Positions 1-8,711 of a stretch of DNA of 64,000 nucleotides are shown piece by piece (within the stretch, counting starts at the first letter, position 1; every line of letters starts with the position of its first letter). Under the pieces are notes generated by a model. It did not search any database and had not been told where the DNA came from. It worked only from the letters and a program-made list of their open reading frames with translations. Source of the DNA: Chloroflexota bacterium (GTDB taxonomy: Bacteria; Chloroflexota; UBA11872; VXNJ01); contig VXNJ01000001.1 in the NCBI GenBank assembly GCA_009840625.1, positions 62,001-126,000 of the forward strand. Direction: 5' to 3'. A program made the translations under genes and the position numbers.

Positions 1-1279
1 GCACGCCTTCATCAATCAATACTCGTTTAGGGTCTCGCGTATCTTGAGGGTCGGACCAGGAAAAATGTTCCGAAACCGAACCGTCGGCATTCAGCACTCT
101 GTACCCTTTTGAGCAATCACCGCATGAGGCAATGTGCCTCCCTACCGCAATGGGTGAACTTTCGACCAACTTGGCCAAGTCACCATAGGTTGTCCACTCC
201 CCAGGACGCACAAAACCTAACAATTCGTGCAGGGCGCCCCAATCCCGCCGAACTCCCCGGGCCCAACTAAATCCTGCCAATTCGGCAAGCGACTTCCCGC
301 TCCTAGACTGCCAAGCTTCGGGCCCATTGATTACAGCGAGCATTTCACCCGTTGCCTTCAACCCGATTTCTTTTGCTAGTCCGGTCGGGCTCCAATGTGC
401 GCCATCAATCGCCCACTTCAAAGGCAAGCGAGAGTGATTACGCCAGGTCGCTATGGCTCGCTCAGGCGTTTCTGCCAGCCATCTAGAGATTGGTTGCCGC
501 ATTCGGACCGGGAACGCCTCAACTACTACGTCTACGTGCACACCGTCGTCAAGCAATCCGCCGTCAACGATTTTTTTGGTCGCGGTAGCTTCTCGACGAT
601 TGCGCGTTCTTTCCCGTAATCCCCCAGGCGGCGCCGGTGTAACCACGAAATCTTCGGCGTCGGGAATCGGCCAGGTTTGCGATACGGTGATCACGATCTG
701 TTTACCGGTATCCCAAGCGCTGAATTCAATCAGCGACACGTCTATTCCCATTTCTGTCAGCCACACTGCGCTCGTCGAGACTTGTGATGGGAATCCTTCC
801 GCCATCAAGATGATCCTGGGGCGTTTCAGCAATTCAGGATCGAAGTCACCACCAATGTGATCCTCAAGGAGTCCGAGGGCCTCGTTTTCACTGACAGTCG
901 ATTCGCCAACATCGGTCAAGTACCGGGAGTGACTGACGGCGAGCGTCGAAGAATCGAATCTGCTTGCCATGGCCGCGTATTTGATTGCCTGAGTCTCTAC
1001 GAAATCAGGTGCCACCCCGCGCTTCAGTTCGGCAATCACGAGTCTCCCATCCTCGTCGACACCCAAAAGATCCAGACGATCAAGTGGACGGTTGTTGCGA
1101 CCCTGCCATGAACTGAATTCGAAGGTAACTATGCGTACCGAATCTCCGAGGATTTTGGGGTTTTTTCTGACCCACTCTTGCAAATGTGTCCGTTCGCGAA
1201 ATCCCGCGTCTGCTAGCGAAATCCGCTGTGCAGGTAGAGCATTTCCCGATTCAACAGTGAAGACTTGCTCGTCTCCCAA
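1..1279 (-). CDS. NucS/DUF91-like nuclease domain fused to alkyltransferase-like domain (3' end cut off)
   Basis: An open minus-strand frame runs off the left edge, so about 426 residues are visible and the C-terminus is missing. The N-terminal half resembles the C-terminal nuclease domain of NucS/DUF91 proteins: a D-L-L-G-V-D segment followed by VIAELKR at residues 81-87, whose E and K fit a PD-(D/E)XK active site. Residues about 345-426 resemble an O6-alkylguanine transferase-like fold (PGEWTTYGDLAKL, then a VGRHIASC segment). The PCHRV nucleophile site of true alkyltransferases seems to read KGYRVL, so the methyl-accepting Cys appears absent. The start is TTG at 1279, six bases after AGGGG; an in-frame stop lies three codons upstream, which rules out a longer start. 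The gene diverges from the Mrr gene at 1549. A role in damaged or modified DNA recognition is inference; the domain calls are from motifs only. Confidence 0.72.
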   Translation of the reverse strand, partial: MGDEQVFTVESGNALPAQRISLADAGFRERTHLQEWVRKNPKILGDSVRIVTFEFSSWQGRNNRPLDRLDLLGVDEDGRLVIAELKRGVAPDFVETQAIKYAAMASRFDSSTLAVSHSRYLTDVGESTVSENEALGLLEDHIGGDFDPELLKRPRIILMAEGFPSQVSTSAVWLTEMGIDVSLIEFSAWDTGKQIVITVSQTWPIPDAEDFVVTPAPPGGLRERTRNRREATATKKIVDGGLLDDGVHVDVVVEAFPVRMRQPISRWLAETPERAIATWRNHSRLPLKWAIDGAHWSPTGLAKEIGLKATGEMLAVINGPEAWQSRSGKSLAELAGFSWARGVRRDWGALHELLGFVRPGEWTTYGDLAKLVESSPIAVGRHIASCGDCSKGYRVLNADGSVSEHFSWSDPQDTRDPKRVLIDEGV

Positions 1280-1548
1280 ATCAATCCCCTATTGGCCAAT
1301 AACACGGAGGTTTCAACTAGCAGGAATTCTTCGCCAAATCGATTGTTGGCGACTGCGTTGGCTTCATTTTGAGCATTGAATCATGCACAATAACTCCGTT
1401 CGATAGGAACGCGAAATCTACTTACGATTCATATAGAGTCTTGGCGTTCCCGGTAAGGGGTTGGTTTAGTCAGCCAGTCGGTGGTTCGTGCCGATTCGGC
1501 GAAGCTAAACAAGACCTCCCCAGAACGCGATCGTGAAGGCGATTCCAA

Positions 1549-2550
1549 GTGCGAAATATCTGGATCGTTAGAGCTGGCGGCGGCGGCGTGTTTGCTGATT
1601 CGTACTGGGAGGCGGGGATTATCGCGATCGGGTTTGCACGCACTGGTGATATCTCCCACCTGAAGACCCCAAAGGAGATCATGGACGCGATGAGAGGCGA
1701 ACATCCAAACGTGAAGGACCGCCGGCTACACGCTAGAGCGAGTCAGCTCCTTCGATTTGTTCACGTAATCAAGGAGGGCGACTTAATCCTCACGCCGATA
1801 AGGGATTCGCGCGAAATCATGATCGGGGTCTGCGATGGACCATACAAGTACGAGTCCGGACGACATGACAATAACCCTCATATCCGATCAGTCGATTGGA
1901 AGAAGCGTATTGCGCGGGAAAAGTTGTCCAACCGCGCAAGGAACAGCGCCGGCGGTGCGCAAACACTTTTCTCGATGAATGAACACCGGGCGGAAATCGA
2001 ATCGGTCGCGTTTTCCCAGGGGCAAACGATTGCCGCCAATGACCCGGCACTATTGGACGATTCAGAGGCGCAGTTCTACGAAGAAGTCCAAGGAAAGGCT
2101 GAGGAGCTGATCTCCGACAAGATTGCCCAAATGGACCCGCTGGACTTTGAGGAACTAGTCGCCGCCCTCTTGCGGTCGATGGGGTACTTCGCGCGTCGCA
2201 CTGTGGAAGGTCCTGATCGCGGCGTGGATGTTATAGCGCAGTCGGATCCTCTTGGATTCGAATCTCCCCGCATCAAAGTGCAAGTCAAGCAACGGAATGA
2301 TCGGACTGGTGCACGCGAAATCCGTGAGTTCATCGCGACGCTTCGCCCCCCGGACAAAGGACTTTACGTTTCCACTGGAGGGTATACACGCGAGGCGTTA
2401 TATGAGGCTGAACGAGCCCCACAAGGAATCTCTTTGACCGTTTTGACGGGAGACGAATTCACCGAATTCTTGCTGGAGTACTACGATCGGCTGGATCCTC
2501 AGGCCCAATCGCTGATGCCATTGAAAAAGGTCTTTGTGCCGATCGAATAA
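1549..2550 (+). CDS. EVE/PUA-like domain plus Mrr restriction endonuclease
   Basis: A 333-residue protein starting with GTG, eight bases after AAGG. Residues 1-115 match the small domain seen at the N-terminus of many Mrr-type restriction proteins (IWIVRAGGGG near the start, AIGF at about 26, GDLILTP near 77); these EVE/PUA-like domains are thought to read modified bases. Residues about 190-320 are an Mrr-type nuclease: LDFEELVAALLRSMGY, then GVDV near 226 and KVQVKQ near 242, supplying the D and QxK catalytic residues, then a GLYVSTGGYT strand. Type IV enzymes of this family cut DNA carrying foreign modifications. The gene stands alone, divergent from the NucS-like gene. Nuclease family is well supported; the target modification is unknown. 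Confidence 0.82.
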   Translation: MRNIWIVRAGGGGVFADSYWEAGIIAIGFARTGDISHLKTPKEIMDAMRGEHPNVKDRRLHARASQLLRFVHVIKEGDLILTPIRDSREIMIGVCDGPYKYESGRHDNNPHIRSVDWKKRIAREKLSNRARNSAGGAQTLFSMNEHRAEIESVAFSQGQTIAANDPALLDDSEAQFYEEVQGKAEELISDKIAQMDPLDFEELVAALLRSMGYFARRTVEGPDRGVDVIAQSDPLGFESPRIKVQVKQRNDRTGAREIREFIATLRPPDKGLYVSTGGYTREALYEAERAPQGISLTVLTGDEFTEFLLEYYDRLDPQAQSLMPLKKVFVPIE

Positions 2551-3489
2551 CGGATACATCCGATCTGAATTAACGCTGGGTGGTGGGTTCAAGGCTTGAG
2601 CGAACGCAAATCCGAACTCGCCGACGCTCAATTACCTGCGACACCGAATAACTGCCGCAGTACACCGCAACTACGGTATCTGACACCGGTTGAGTATTTG
2701 GTGGATTCGGGCCATTCGACATATTCGGGTTTATGTCTAGCTGGTCTACCCGGTATATAGCCTCCTCAGCCTTTACTCGAGGCGCAACCCATGGCCACGG
2801 GATTGCATCCGGGCAACTTGAGGCCGACCGGCAGTAGTTTGCGAGCCAATTCGCCACAGTTTCCCAATCGACGACGCAAACGCAGAAATGATCTGAGCTA
2901 AGCCGTTCGGGATCCTGGTAAGCGCTCAGTCCGCTTCAAGCGTTGAGGGTCTAGCCAGTAGGTTGGCGAGCCTGGGTTTTGGAGTTGTGGATCGATCAAG
3001 AATCCCTTGCATTTCTTCCCGCTCCTCTACCGACAGCGCGAATAACCGGCGATCTGACGGTTCTGCAATCGCGGCCCAGACTGCGATTTGCACCACAGAT
3101 TCACCGAGTTACATTCGGTTGTGAGCGATCGCGCGAGGCACGATCTTGTCCTTGTGCAGGGATTCCCAATCCGCCAACGCTGGGAATTGGGTACAGGATT
3201 CAAGAGGCGATTGTCCATCGATTGGGTGGACGAGCGTGCCAGGGCGGATCACAGCGTAGCGCCTTCGCAGGTTTCACGCCGAACGGGTTCTCGAATACGG
3301 AATCCGGTACCAAGATTCCAATTGGGGCCTTAATCCGAAGTCTTCAATCTGAACCTCCTACGGACGCTTAACTCCGCTCCCATTTCGTCGGCAATACGCT
3401 TCGATCCCGGTCATCAAAACTCGCTCGATGTTTCAATTCCGTATGCTATATTTCAGCGACCATACAAAACCCGAACGTGGAGTGCATAA
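2551..3489. other. Gene-poor stretch between Mrr gene and secretion/pilus array
   Basis: About 0.9 kb with only short, uncertain frames. Apart from the minus-strand frame at 2570-2857 (listed separately), neither strand shows a frame with recognisable motifs. The last 60 bases before 3490 must carry the regulator promoter, but no clear -35/-10 pair was identified. Confidence 0.5.
2570..2857 (-). CDS. Hypothetical protein or gene fragment
   Basis: A 95-residue frame from a GTG. The open frame continues upstream to about 2936 without a canonical start, giving roughly 125 protein-like residues (for example CVVDWETVANWLANYC and RVKAEEAIYRVDQL). No family was recognised. The lack of a start and its isolation suggest a remnant of a longer gene. 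It may also be chance. Confidence 0.25.
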   Translation of the reverse strand: MANWLANYCRSASSCPDAIPWPWVAPRVKAEEAIYRVDQLDINPNMSNGPNPPNTQPVSDTVVAVYCGSYSVSQVIERRRVRICVRSSLEPTTQR

Positions 3490-4185
3490 GTGACCAGTGC
3501 AAACCCGCTCGAACACGTGGGCCCCGGTACTGATCATGTGCCCGATCCCGGCGACGCCCCACTGCGCGCGGTCCTTGTGATTGCGCTCGAAGCTGATGTC
3601 GCTGACGCGATCCTGCACTCCCTCGACCGCCGCCGCACCTGCCGATTCCTCGCGTGGGTCAAAGATGCTGATGGGGCTGTTCGTCGGTTGGCGACCGAAC
3701 GATTCGATTTGGTTGTGGTGGCCGGGCTCTCGCCCGATTTCGCCTTGACCGTGGTGAAGCGACTCCGGGCGTGTCTGGGATCAACCCGCATGTTGGTCGC
3801 TTTGCATCAAGTTCCGGCACCCGTAATCGTGGATGACTTTGTTAATGCCGGGTCTAGCGGATTGGTCGACTGCTCAAAGGGGTATTCGGACCTGCCTGCG
3901 GCCGGCCAGATCATCGCCCACGGACACTCGATCTTTCCGCGCAGAGCGGAACTGAAGTCTCCGAACCAGATTCCGGCGATGGTTGTCGGTCCGGAGGAAC
4001 TCTCTGAACGCGAACGACAGATATTGGAGCTCGTCGCGATCGGTCTGACTTCGCAGCAGGTCGCGGAACAGCTTTACCTGAGCGTGCACACAGTTGAGAA
4101 GTACCTCAGCGTCTGTTACCGCAAGCTCCAGGCCGCCAACCGGGTCCAGGCTTGCAACATCGCCCGTTACTACGGGCTCATCTAG
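3490..4185 (+). CDS. LuxR-type DNA-binding regulator with degenerate receiver domain
   Basis: A 231-residue protein starting with GTG. Residues about 168-225 form a LuxR/FixJ helix-turn-helix (LSERERQILELVAIGLTS, then SVHTVEKYLSVCYRKL). Residues about 28-150 have the length and strand pattern of a response-regulator receiver (RAVLVIAL, FDLVVVAG), but the phospho-acceptor Asp position after FDLVVV is Ala, so classical phosphorylation is unlikely. No sensor kinase gene is adjacent. It ends one base before the ATG of the VirB2-like gene and heads the array to 18285, so it probably controls the secretion/pilus genes. That role is inferred from position. Confidence 0.82.
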   Translation: MTSANPLEHVGPGTDHVPDPGDAPLRAVLVIALEADVADAILHSLDRRRTCRFLAWVKDADGAVRRLATERFDLVVVAGLSPDFALTVVKRLRACLGSTRMLVALHQVPAPVIVDDFVNAGSSGLVDCSKGYSDLPAAGQIIAHGHSIFPRRAELKSPNQIPAMVVGPEELSERERQILELVAIGLTSQQVAEQLYLSVHTVEKYLSVCYRKLQAANRVQACNIARYYGLI

Positions 4186-4186
4186 G

Positions 4187-4600
4187 ATGCGTGACACCGA
4201 CGATCCGGCAAGACCGGGTACTCAGCAGCATCCCGTTGTTTGCCGGTTTCTCGGGTTGGTCCTCACAGCGCCGCTGTGGGCGATCGGAATCGCACTGCTT
4301 GGACCTGAACCAGTTTGGGCTGCCGAAATCGTTGCCCCGGCCAGCAGCTCGGATCCAATCACATTCGCGGTCAATTCGCTGAAGACCTTCCTGGCCACGA
4401 TCGCAACCGTGGTCGTTGCCGCCTCGATCGGTTGGAAAGCGGTGGTGGCCTGGTCGGCCGGAAGCGTTGAGGCCCAACGCGAGGCTCAGCGATTCGCGCT
4501 GCAATCGCTGGTCGTTTACGGCCTGGTGATGGCGTTCAATTTCGGCCTCATGCAGAACGCGGTCGAATACCTGGTCAATTCCATGGGCGGGCGCGCCTGA
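4187..4600 (+). CDS. VirB2/TrbC-like small membrane protein (putative T4SS pilin-like subunit)
   Basis: A 137-residue protein with a Sec-type signal segment (LVLTAPLWAIGIALLG, with a plausible cleavage site after PVWA) followed by two hydrophobic helices, at about 70-92 (ATIATVVVAASIGWKAV) and 105-125. This size and layout match VirB2/TrbC family pilin-like proteins. The ATG lies one base after the regulator stop. It is followed two bases later by a PrgI-like gene and then virB4, the usual order in Gram-positive-type type IV secretion clusters. The call rests on topology and context because VirB2 proteins have little sequence conservation. Confidence 0.5.
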   Translation: MRDTDDPARPGTQQHPVVCRFLGLVLTAPLWAIGIALLGPEPVWAAEIVAPASSSDPITFAVNSLKTFLATIATVVVAASIGWKAVVAWSAGSVEAQREAQRFALQSLVVYGLVMAFNFGLMQNAVEYLVNSMGGRA

Positions 4601-4602
4601 AA

Positions 4603-5022
4603 TTGATCCCTATCCCAGCCGATGTGGAGGAAATCGCCGGCCGGTTCAGTCTGATCGGCTTCTACGTGAGCCCGCGCGAACTGATCTGGCTGACCGGCGC
4701 CGTGGGAGCCGAGGCCACTTTGGCTGGGTTCGCGGTCACAGCCGGGTTCTCGCTGCCGGCGTTGCTGTTGCTGGCGATCCCGGCGTTGGCCTGCTGGGCG
4801 GCATTGAAGCTACGCGTCGATGGGGCGGTGATCGAGCGCTGGGTCGTGGACATGGCGCTTTTCGTCACCCGCGGCCGAGTCCTGGCGACTGGTCGGCAGC
4901 GGCCGGAGTCTGGGACGGCCCGATTGCGCATCAGTCTCGAATACGAAATCGTCAGCCCGGTCCATTCGCTGCGCCGCGGGCACCGCAACGACCGGGGGTT
5001 CCGGTTTGAATCGATCGATTGA
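4603..5022 (+). CDS. PrgI family protein (VirB3-like)
   Basis: A 139-residue protein from a TTG start. It opens with IPIPADVEEIAGRFSLIGFY, the pattern of PrgI family proteins that replace VirB3 in Gram-positive conjugation systems. Two membrane helices follow at about 25-65 (LIWLTGAVGAEATLAGFAV and LPALLLLAIPALACWAAL), then a soluble tail. The 3' end overlaps the virB4 start by 17 bases, so the two are probably translationally coupled, as usual for VirB3-VirB4 pairs. Its expected partner is the VirB4 ATPase at the inner membrane. Confidence 0.68.
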   Translation: MIPIPADVEEIAGRFSLIGFYVSPRELIWLTGAVGAEATLAGFAVTAGFSLPALLLLAIPALACWAALKLRVDGAVIERWVVDMALFVTRGRVLATGRQRPESGTARLRISLEYEIVSPVHSLRRGHRNDRGFRFESID

Positions 5023-7321
5023 AAAGCTATTCGGCGGTAGCCGCCGGTCGGTGCTAGATGTCGGCGTCCGTCGCGTAACCGAGAACGGCATCGAGCGCGA
5101 AGATGGCGTGCTGGTTGCCGGTCTGGCGCTCGCGCCGACAGATCTGGAATCCCTGGACCGAGAGCAGGTTTCCGCGCTGAATTCGGGCATGGCCGGATTC
5201 CTGGCCGGTCTGGACACACCGGTCCAATTTCTGGTAAGCAACAACCGATTCGATGCCGAGCGTTATCTTTCGCGCACCATCGACCGCTGGCGCGGTGACT
5301 GGTTCGCCAAATCCGGCCTGCGCGAGCGTCTTGTTGCTTCCCCTGAAGGCCAAACCTCCTGGGTCACGTTCGCGCATGTCGCGGCCGCGAACGCGAATCT
5401 TCGGCAGATCAAGGTCCGCCTCATGATTCTGGCCCACCGCGGGCGCGGAAAGAGTCCGCCCGACGCCGAATCCCGGATCGAGCGGATCGGTGCGGCGCTC
5501 TCTCAGGCAGGGATCGCCTGGCGGACGATGGGCGGCCTGGAGCTGGTGCTAGAGCTGGAGCGCGCGTTTTTTCACGGCGGCGGAACGCTGGCCAACGCCC
5601 TGGCGGCGGGAGGGCCGATGCGGGTCGTGGAGGGGCTGGAGAACCTGGCGTTCGATCTGGCCGATCCGCTGCCGGAATGGATCGAATTTTCGCCCCGCCA
5701 CATGCGGCTCCCCCTAGCGGAGGGGGACCGGTATTGCGCCGCCGGTTACCTTCGCGCGCTGCCGCGCGCCGTGGATACCGGGTGGCTGGCCCTGCCGTCC
5801 AGATTTGATTTCGATATGACGCTGTCGCTACATATCGACCCACTGCCTGACGAGGAGGTCATGCGCCGGGTCGCCCAATCGGAACGCGAAATCGCCGGAG
5901 CGCTTGACGATGCCGCCGGTACCGATCCGGTCGCTGCCCGGGAGCAACGCTGGCGAGCCGAGGATGTCGGCGAACTGGCTGAAGCCATGCGTGGTCGAGA
6001 CCGCTACTTCAAGCTGGGCGGTTATTACCTGGTGGGCGCAGACTGCCGCGAGGAATTGGACAAAAACCTTCGCACTTTGCGGTCAGTCCTATCGGGGACC
6101 GGGCTGGTCGGGTCCGGCGCATTCGGCTACCAGCGGCAGGCGCTGATGTCGATTCTCCCGCTTGCACGCGAGCAGTTGGTCCGCCGGCGAGGGATCACCA
6201 CGACCCCGTTGGCGGCCGCCCACCCGGGCAGCGGGCGCGGTCGGGCAGATCCCGACGGCTGGTTGCTGGCCGCCTGTGGATGGGACAATGGCCCCAGTGC
6301 GCCGTTCCTGTTCAATCCCTTCTCGCCCGCATACGAAAACCCGCACGTGGCGATCCTGGGGCAGAGCGGAACGGGCAAGACACACCTTGCCCGGGCAATC
6401 GCCTACAGCGCCTGGCTTTCAGGAGCCGAAGTCGCGTTGATCGATCCCAAGAACGAGTACGGGTCGTTATGTCAGCGGTGCGCGGGGTCCGAAATTGTGC
6501 TGGACCTGGGCGGTGGATCGGCCCTGAACGTATTCGATGCGGTCGGTGACGACGAAAGCTCCTACGCTGGCGGCGTCGCCAATGTCGCCGGGTTCTGGCG
6601 AGCGGCCCTCGGGAAGATGAGCGACCATCAGGCCGCCCTGCTTTCCAACGCGATCGAGAGGATCTGCCCGCCGCCCGGGAACCGGACCGGACGGCGCGCT
6701 TTGGCCGGCGACCTGGCCGCCGAACTGACCGATGATTCTTCGATCGACGGGGCGGGTCGCGTCGCCGCCCAGGACCTGGCGCAACGCCTGCAGAGGTTCT
6801 GTGGTCCGGCGATGGGACGTCTCTTTTCGTCTCCGACCAACGTCCAGTTGGACAACGATTTCCTGCTGTTCAAGCTGGCGGGCCTGCGCGCTCAGGACGT
6901 GGACGTTTTCTCGCTGGCCGTAAGGCTTACCCTGCTCGCCCTGGCGCGCTGGTTCAATCGCCCCGCCGACCGCCGCCTAATCCTGATCGACGAGGCCTGG
7001 TGCCTCCTGCATGACCGGGCCGGGTCGCGGTTTCTGCTCGATCTGGCCAAGACTGCGCGGGCCAAGGGCGCGATGCTTTTGATGATCACCCAGGATGTGG
7101 CTGATTTCGCCGCCAATCCCCTGGCGCGTTCGGTGTTGGCAAACTGCGCGGCGGCAATGATCTTTCGCCAGCACCGGGCGCATGGCGCCGCCCTGGCCGA
7201 ATTGTTCGATCTGGATTCTGAGGGCTCGGCGCGCGTTTCGACCCTGCGCCGCGGCCAGGCATTGGCCGCCCTTGCCGGCGGCGAACGGGTGGCGATCGAA
7301 GTGTTTAACCACCCTTGGTGA
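5006..7321 (+). CDS. virB4: VirB4-type secretion ATPase
   Basis: A 771-residue protein from TTG at 5006. The first 430 residues are the family N-terminal domain. A Walker A motif GQSGTGKTH lies at about 452-460, ALIDPKNEYG follows near 480, and a Walker B LILIDEAW near 658, then a TQDVADF segment near 697, all typical of VirB4/TraE ATPases. VirB4 powers assembly of the type IV secretion channel and pilus at the cytoplasmic membrane. The gene overlaps the PrgI gene upstream and the VirB6-like gene downstream. Length and motifs look intact. Whether it serves DNA transfer, protein export or only fibre assembly cannot be told here. Confidence 0.9.
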   Translation: MNRSIEKLFGGSRRSVLDVGVRRVTENGIEREDGVLVAGLALAPTDLESLDREQVSALNSGMAGFLAGLDTPVQFLVSNNRFDAERYLSRTIDRWRGDWFAKSGLRERLVASPEGQTSWVTFAHVAAANANLRQIKVRLMILAHRGRGKSPPDAESRIERIGAALSQAGIAWRTMGGLELVLELERAFFHGGGTLANALAAGGPMRVVEGLENLAFDLADPLPEWIEFSPRHMRLPLAEGDRYCAAGYLRALPRAVDTGWLALPSRFDFDMTLSLHIDPLPDEEVMRRVAQSEREIAGALDDAAGTDPVAAREQRWRAEDVGELAEAMRGRDRYFKLGGYYLVGADCREELDKNLRTLRSVLSGTGLVGSGAFGYQRQALMSILPLAREQLVRRRGITTTPLAAAHPGSGRGRADPDGWLLAACGWDNGPSAPFLFNPFSPAYENPHVAILGQSGTGKTHLARAIAYSAWLSGAEVALIDPKNEYGSLCQRCAGSEIVLDLGGGSALNVFDAVGDDESSYAGGVANVAGFWRAALGKMSDHQAALLSNAIERICPPPGNRTGRRALAGDLAAELTDDSSIDGAGRVAAQDLAQRLQRFCGPAMGRLFSSPTNVQLDNDFLLFKLAGLRAQDVDVFSLAVRLTLLALARWFNRPADRRLILIDEAWCLLHDRAGSRFLLDLAKTARAKGAMLLMITQDVADFAANPLARSVLANCAAAMIFRQHRAHGAALAELFDLDSEGSARVSTLRRGQALAALAGGERVAIEVFNHPW

Positions 7322-8505
7322 AATGCCTGTCCGGCGCCGTACTGATGATGGCGCTGCTGTTCGTTACCAATCCGGTCCTGGCCCAGGAACCAGGCGACGG
7401 CACCCCCGGATCCGCGGTCGAAGCTCCAAGTCCGGTGGAACTTCTGCCGTTGCCATGGAACGATCCCGGCGCCGCCGCGGCGGCGGCCGGAGCCGGCCTG
7501 GTGGGGGAGCTCACGCGCGTGATCAGCGGACCCCTGGAGTGGGTATGGGCTTATCTCTTCCTGGTCCCGGATGCGATCGACCCGGCGCGCGCAGACCAGG
7601 TGGATGCGGCGCTGGCGCGAATCGCCCCGGCGGGTTTGAGCGATCCGATTTTCAGCGGCTACGGAGCGGCCGTGGCGGTACGGACGGCCTGGGAGCGGTC
7701 GCGCGAACTGGCGCTCTCCTCGCGGCTGCCGTTTCTTGGACTGGTGCTGGGCGGGTTCGCGGTCTGGGCGCTGGCGATGCTGTTTCTCGGTCGACCGGTC
7801 GACGTTCCCGCGGCCGCTGGACGCTTAGGGATCGCTCTGCTCGGGTCGCTGGCCTCATATCAATTCGTAGATGCCATGCTCCAGGTCAACGACATCCTGG
7901 TGAGGCTTTTCGCCGGCATCGGGTCGACGGACGTGCTGCTGGGCGCGCCGCAGACTTTGATGAGCGCCTGGAGCTGGGGGGAAGACGCCGACAGTCTTGT
8001 GGACCTGGGCGGGGCGCTGCTGCAGGGCGCGTGGTATGGACTCTTTCGCGCATTCCTGCAATTGCTGCTGCTGATCGGGATGGCCGGGATTGCGATCCGC
8101 CTGCTGGTGCGCCTGGTCTGGATCTGGGCCCTGACGGTGGTCGCCCCGCTGGTGCTGACGCTGGCGGTATTCCCTCCGGCCGCGCGATTGCCGGAGCTGT
8201 GGTTGCGCCGCCTGCTCCGTACCGTATTTGAGAAATCGGCCCTGGTCCTGGGACTGTCGGTGAGTTTTTCGGTCATTGCTCTGCAACCGCCGGGCCTGCT
8301 CAGCGTCGCCCTGGCAATCGTGGCCCTGTTCGTCGCCCAGGCGCTGCCGGGATTCCTGCTCGACGCCGTGGCCGGAGCCGGTGGCCAGGGCGGGCGAGCG
8401 ATCCTGGGGCACCTCGCCGGTCCGGCGTCCGGGTGGCACAATGCCCGGCGGATCTTCAGGCGCACCCGGATGGGCCCGAAACCGCGCGCCGGGCCCGGAC
8501 CGTGA
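7318..8505 (+). CDS. VirB6/TrbL-like polytopic membrane protein
   Basis: About 395 residues, starting at GTG 7318, which overlaps the virB4 stop (GTGA); a TTG one codon earlier is the alternative. A signal-like segment (AVLMMALLFVTNPVLAQ) is followed by at least five hydrophobic helices, including LGLVLGGFAVWALAML, LLLLIGMAGIAIRLLVRLVW and ALTVVAPLVLTLAV, and a basic, Pro-rich tail. Position directly after virB4 and topology fit the VirB6/TrbL channel component of type IV secretion systems. No catalytic motif is expected. Sequence identity of this class is low, so the call leans on context. Confidence 0.6.
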   Translation: MKCLSGAVLMMALLFVTNPVLAQEPGDGTPGSAVEAPSPVELLPLPWNDPGAAAAAAGAGLVGELTRVISGPLEWVWAYLFLVPDAIDPARADQVDAALARIAPAGLSDPIFSGYGAAVAVRTAWERSRELALSSRLPFLGLVLGGFAVWALAMLFLGRPVDVPAAAGRLGIALLGSLASYQFVDAMLQVNDILVRLFAGIGSTDVLLGAPQTLMSAWSWGEDADSLVDLGGALLQGAWYGLFRAFLQLLLLIGMAGIAIRLLVRLVWIWALTVVAPLVLTLAVFPPAARLPELWLRRLLRTVFEKSALVLGLSVSFSVIALQPPGLLSVALAIVALFVAQALPGFLLDAVAGAGGQGGRAILGHLAGPASGWHNARRIFRRTRMGPKPRAGPGP

Positions 8506-8711
8506 AGCTGGTCTGGGTGCTTGGCCGCGTGGCACTGGAGGCGGGCATCTCAGCTATCGCCCGTCGAGGCGATGCCCCGGGCGAGCAGGAAGGTCGATCC
8601 AGTGGCGCAATTCACGTGTTGCTGGCGGCCGGGATCGCGGCCCTGATCCTCGCGACGCCGGGGATGCTCATCGCCCTGTGGTTGGCCGGTTTCTCGCCTG
8701 GCTCACCCTGA
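8502..8711 (+). CDS. Small single-pass membrane protein of the secretion cluster
   Basis: A 69-residue protein from GTG at 8502, overlapping the preceding stop by a GTGA. One strong hydrophobic helix near the C-terminus (AAGIAALILATPGMLIALWLAG) is preceded by a charged, polar stretch. No family was recognised. The tight overlap on both sides (about 34 bases with the next gene) implies co-translation with the VirB6-like and VirD4-like proteins, so a small accessory subunit of the same complex is a reasonable inference. Confidence 0.55.
   Translation: MKLVWVLGRVALEAGISAIARRGDAPGEQEGRSSGAIHVLLAAGIAALILATPGMLIALWLAGFSPGSP

Noticed and set aside
2979-3371. A 130-residue plus-strand frame before the LuxR-type regulator
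   Set aside because: Composition rich in Arg, Pro, Ser and Gly without motifs; no ribosome binding site or neighbour support.
4094-4186. Longer N-terminus for the VirB2-like gene
   Set aside because: The upstream part is the regulator coding sequence read in another frame; ATG 4187 directly after the regulator stop gives a normal signal peptide.
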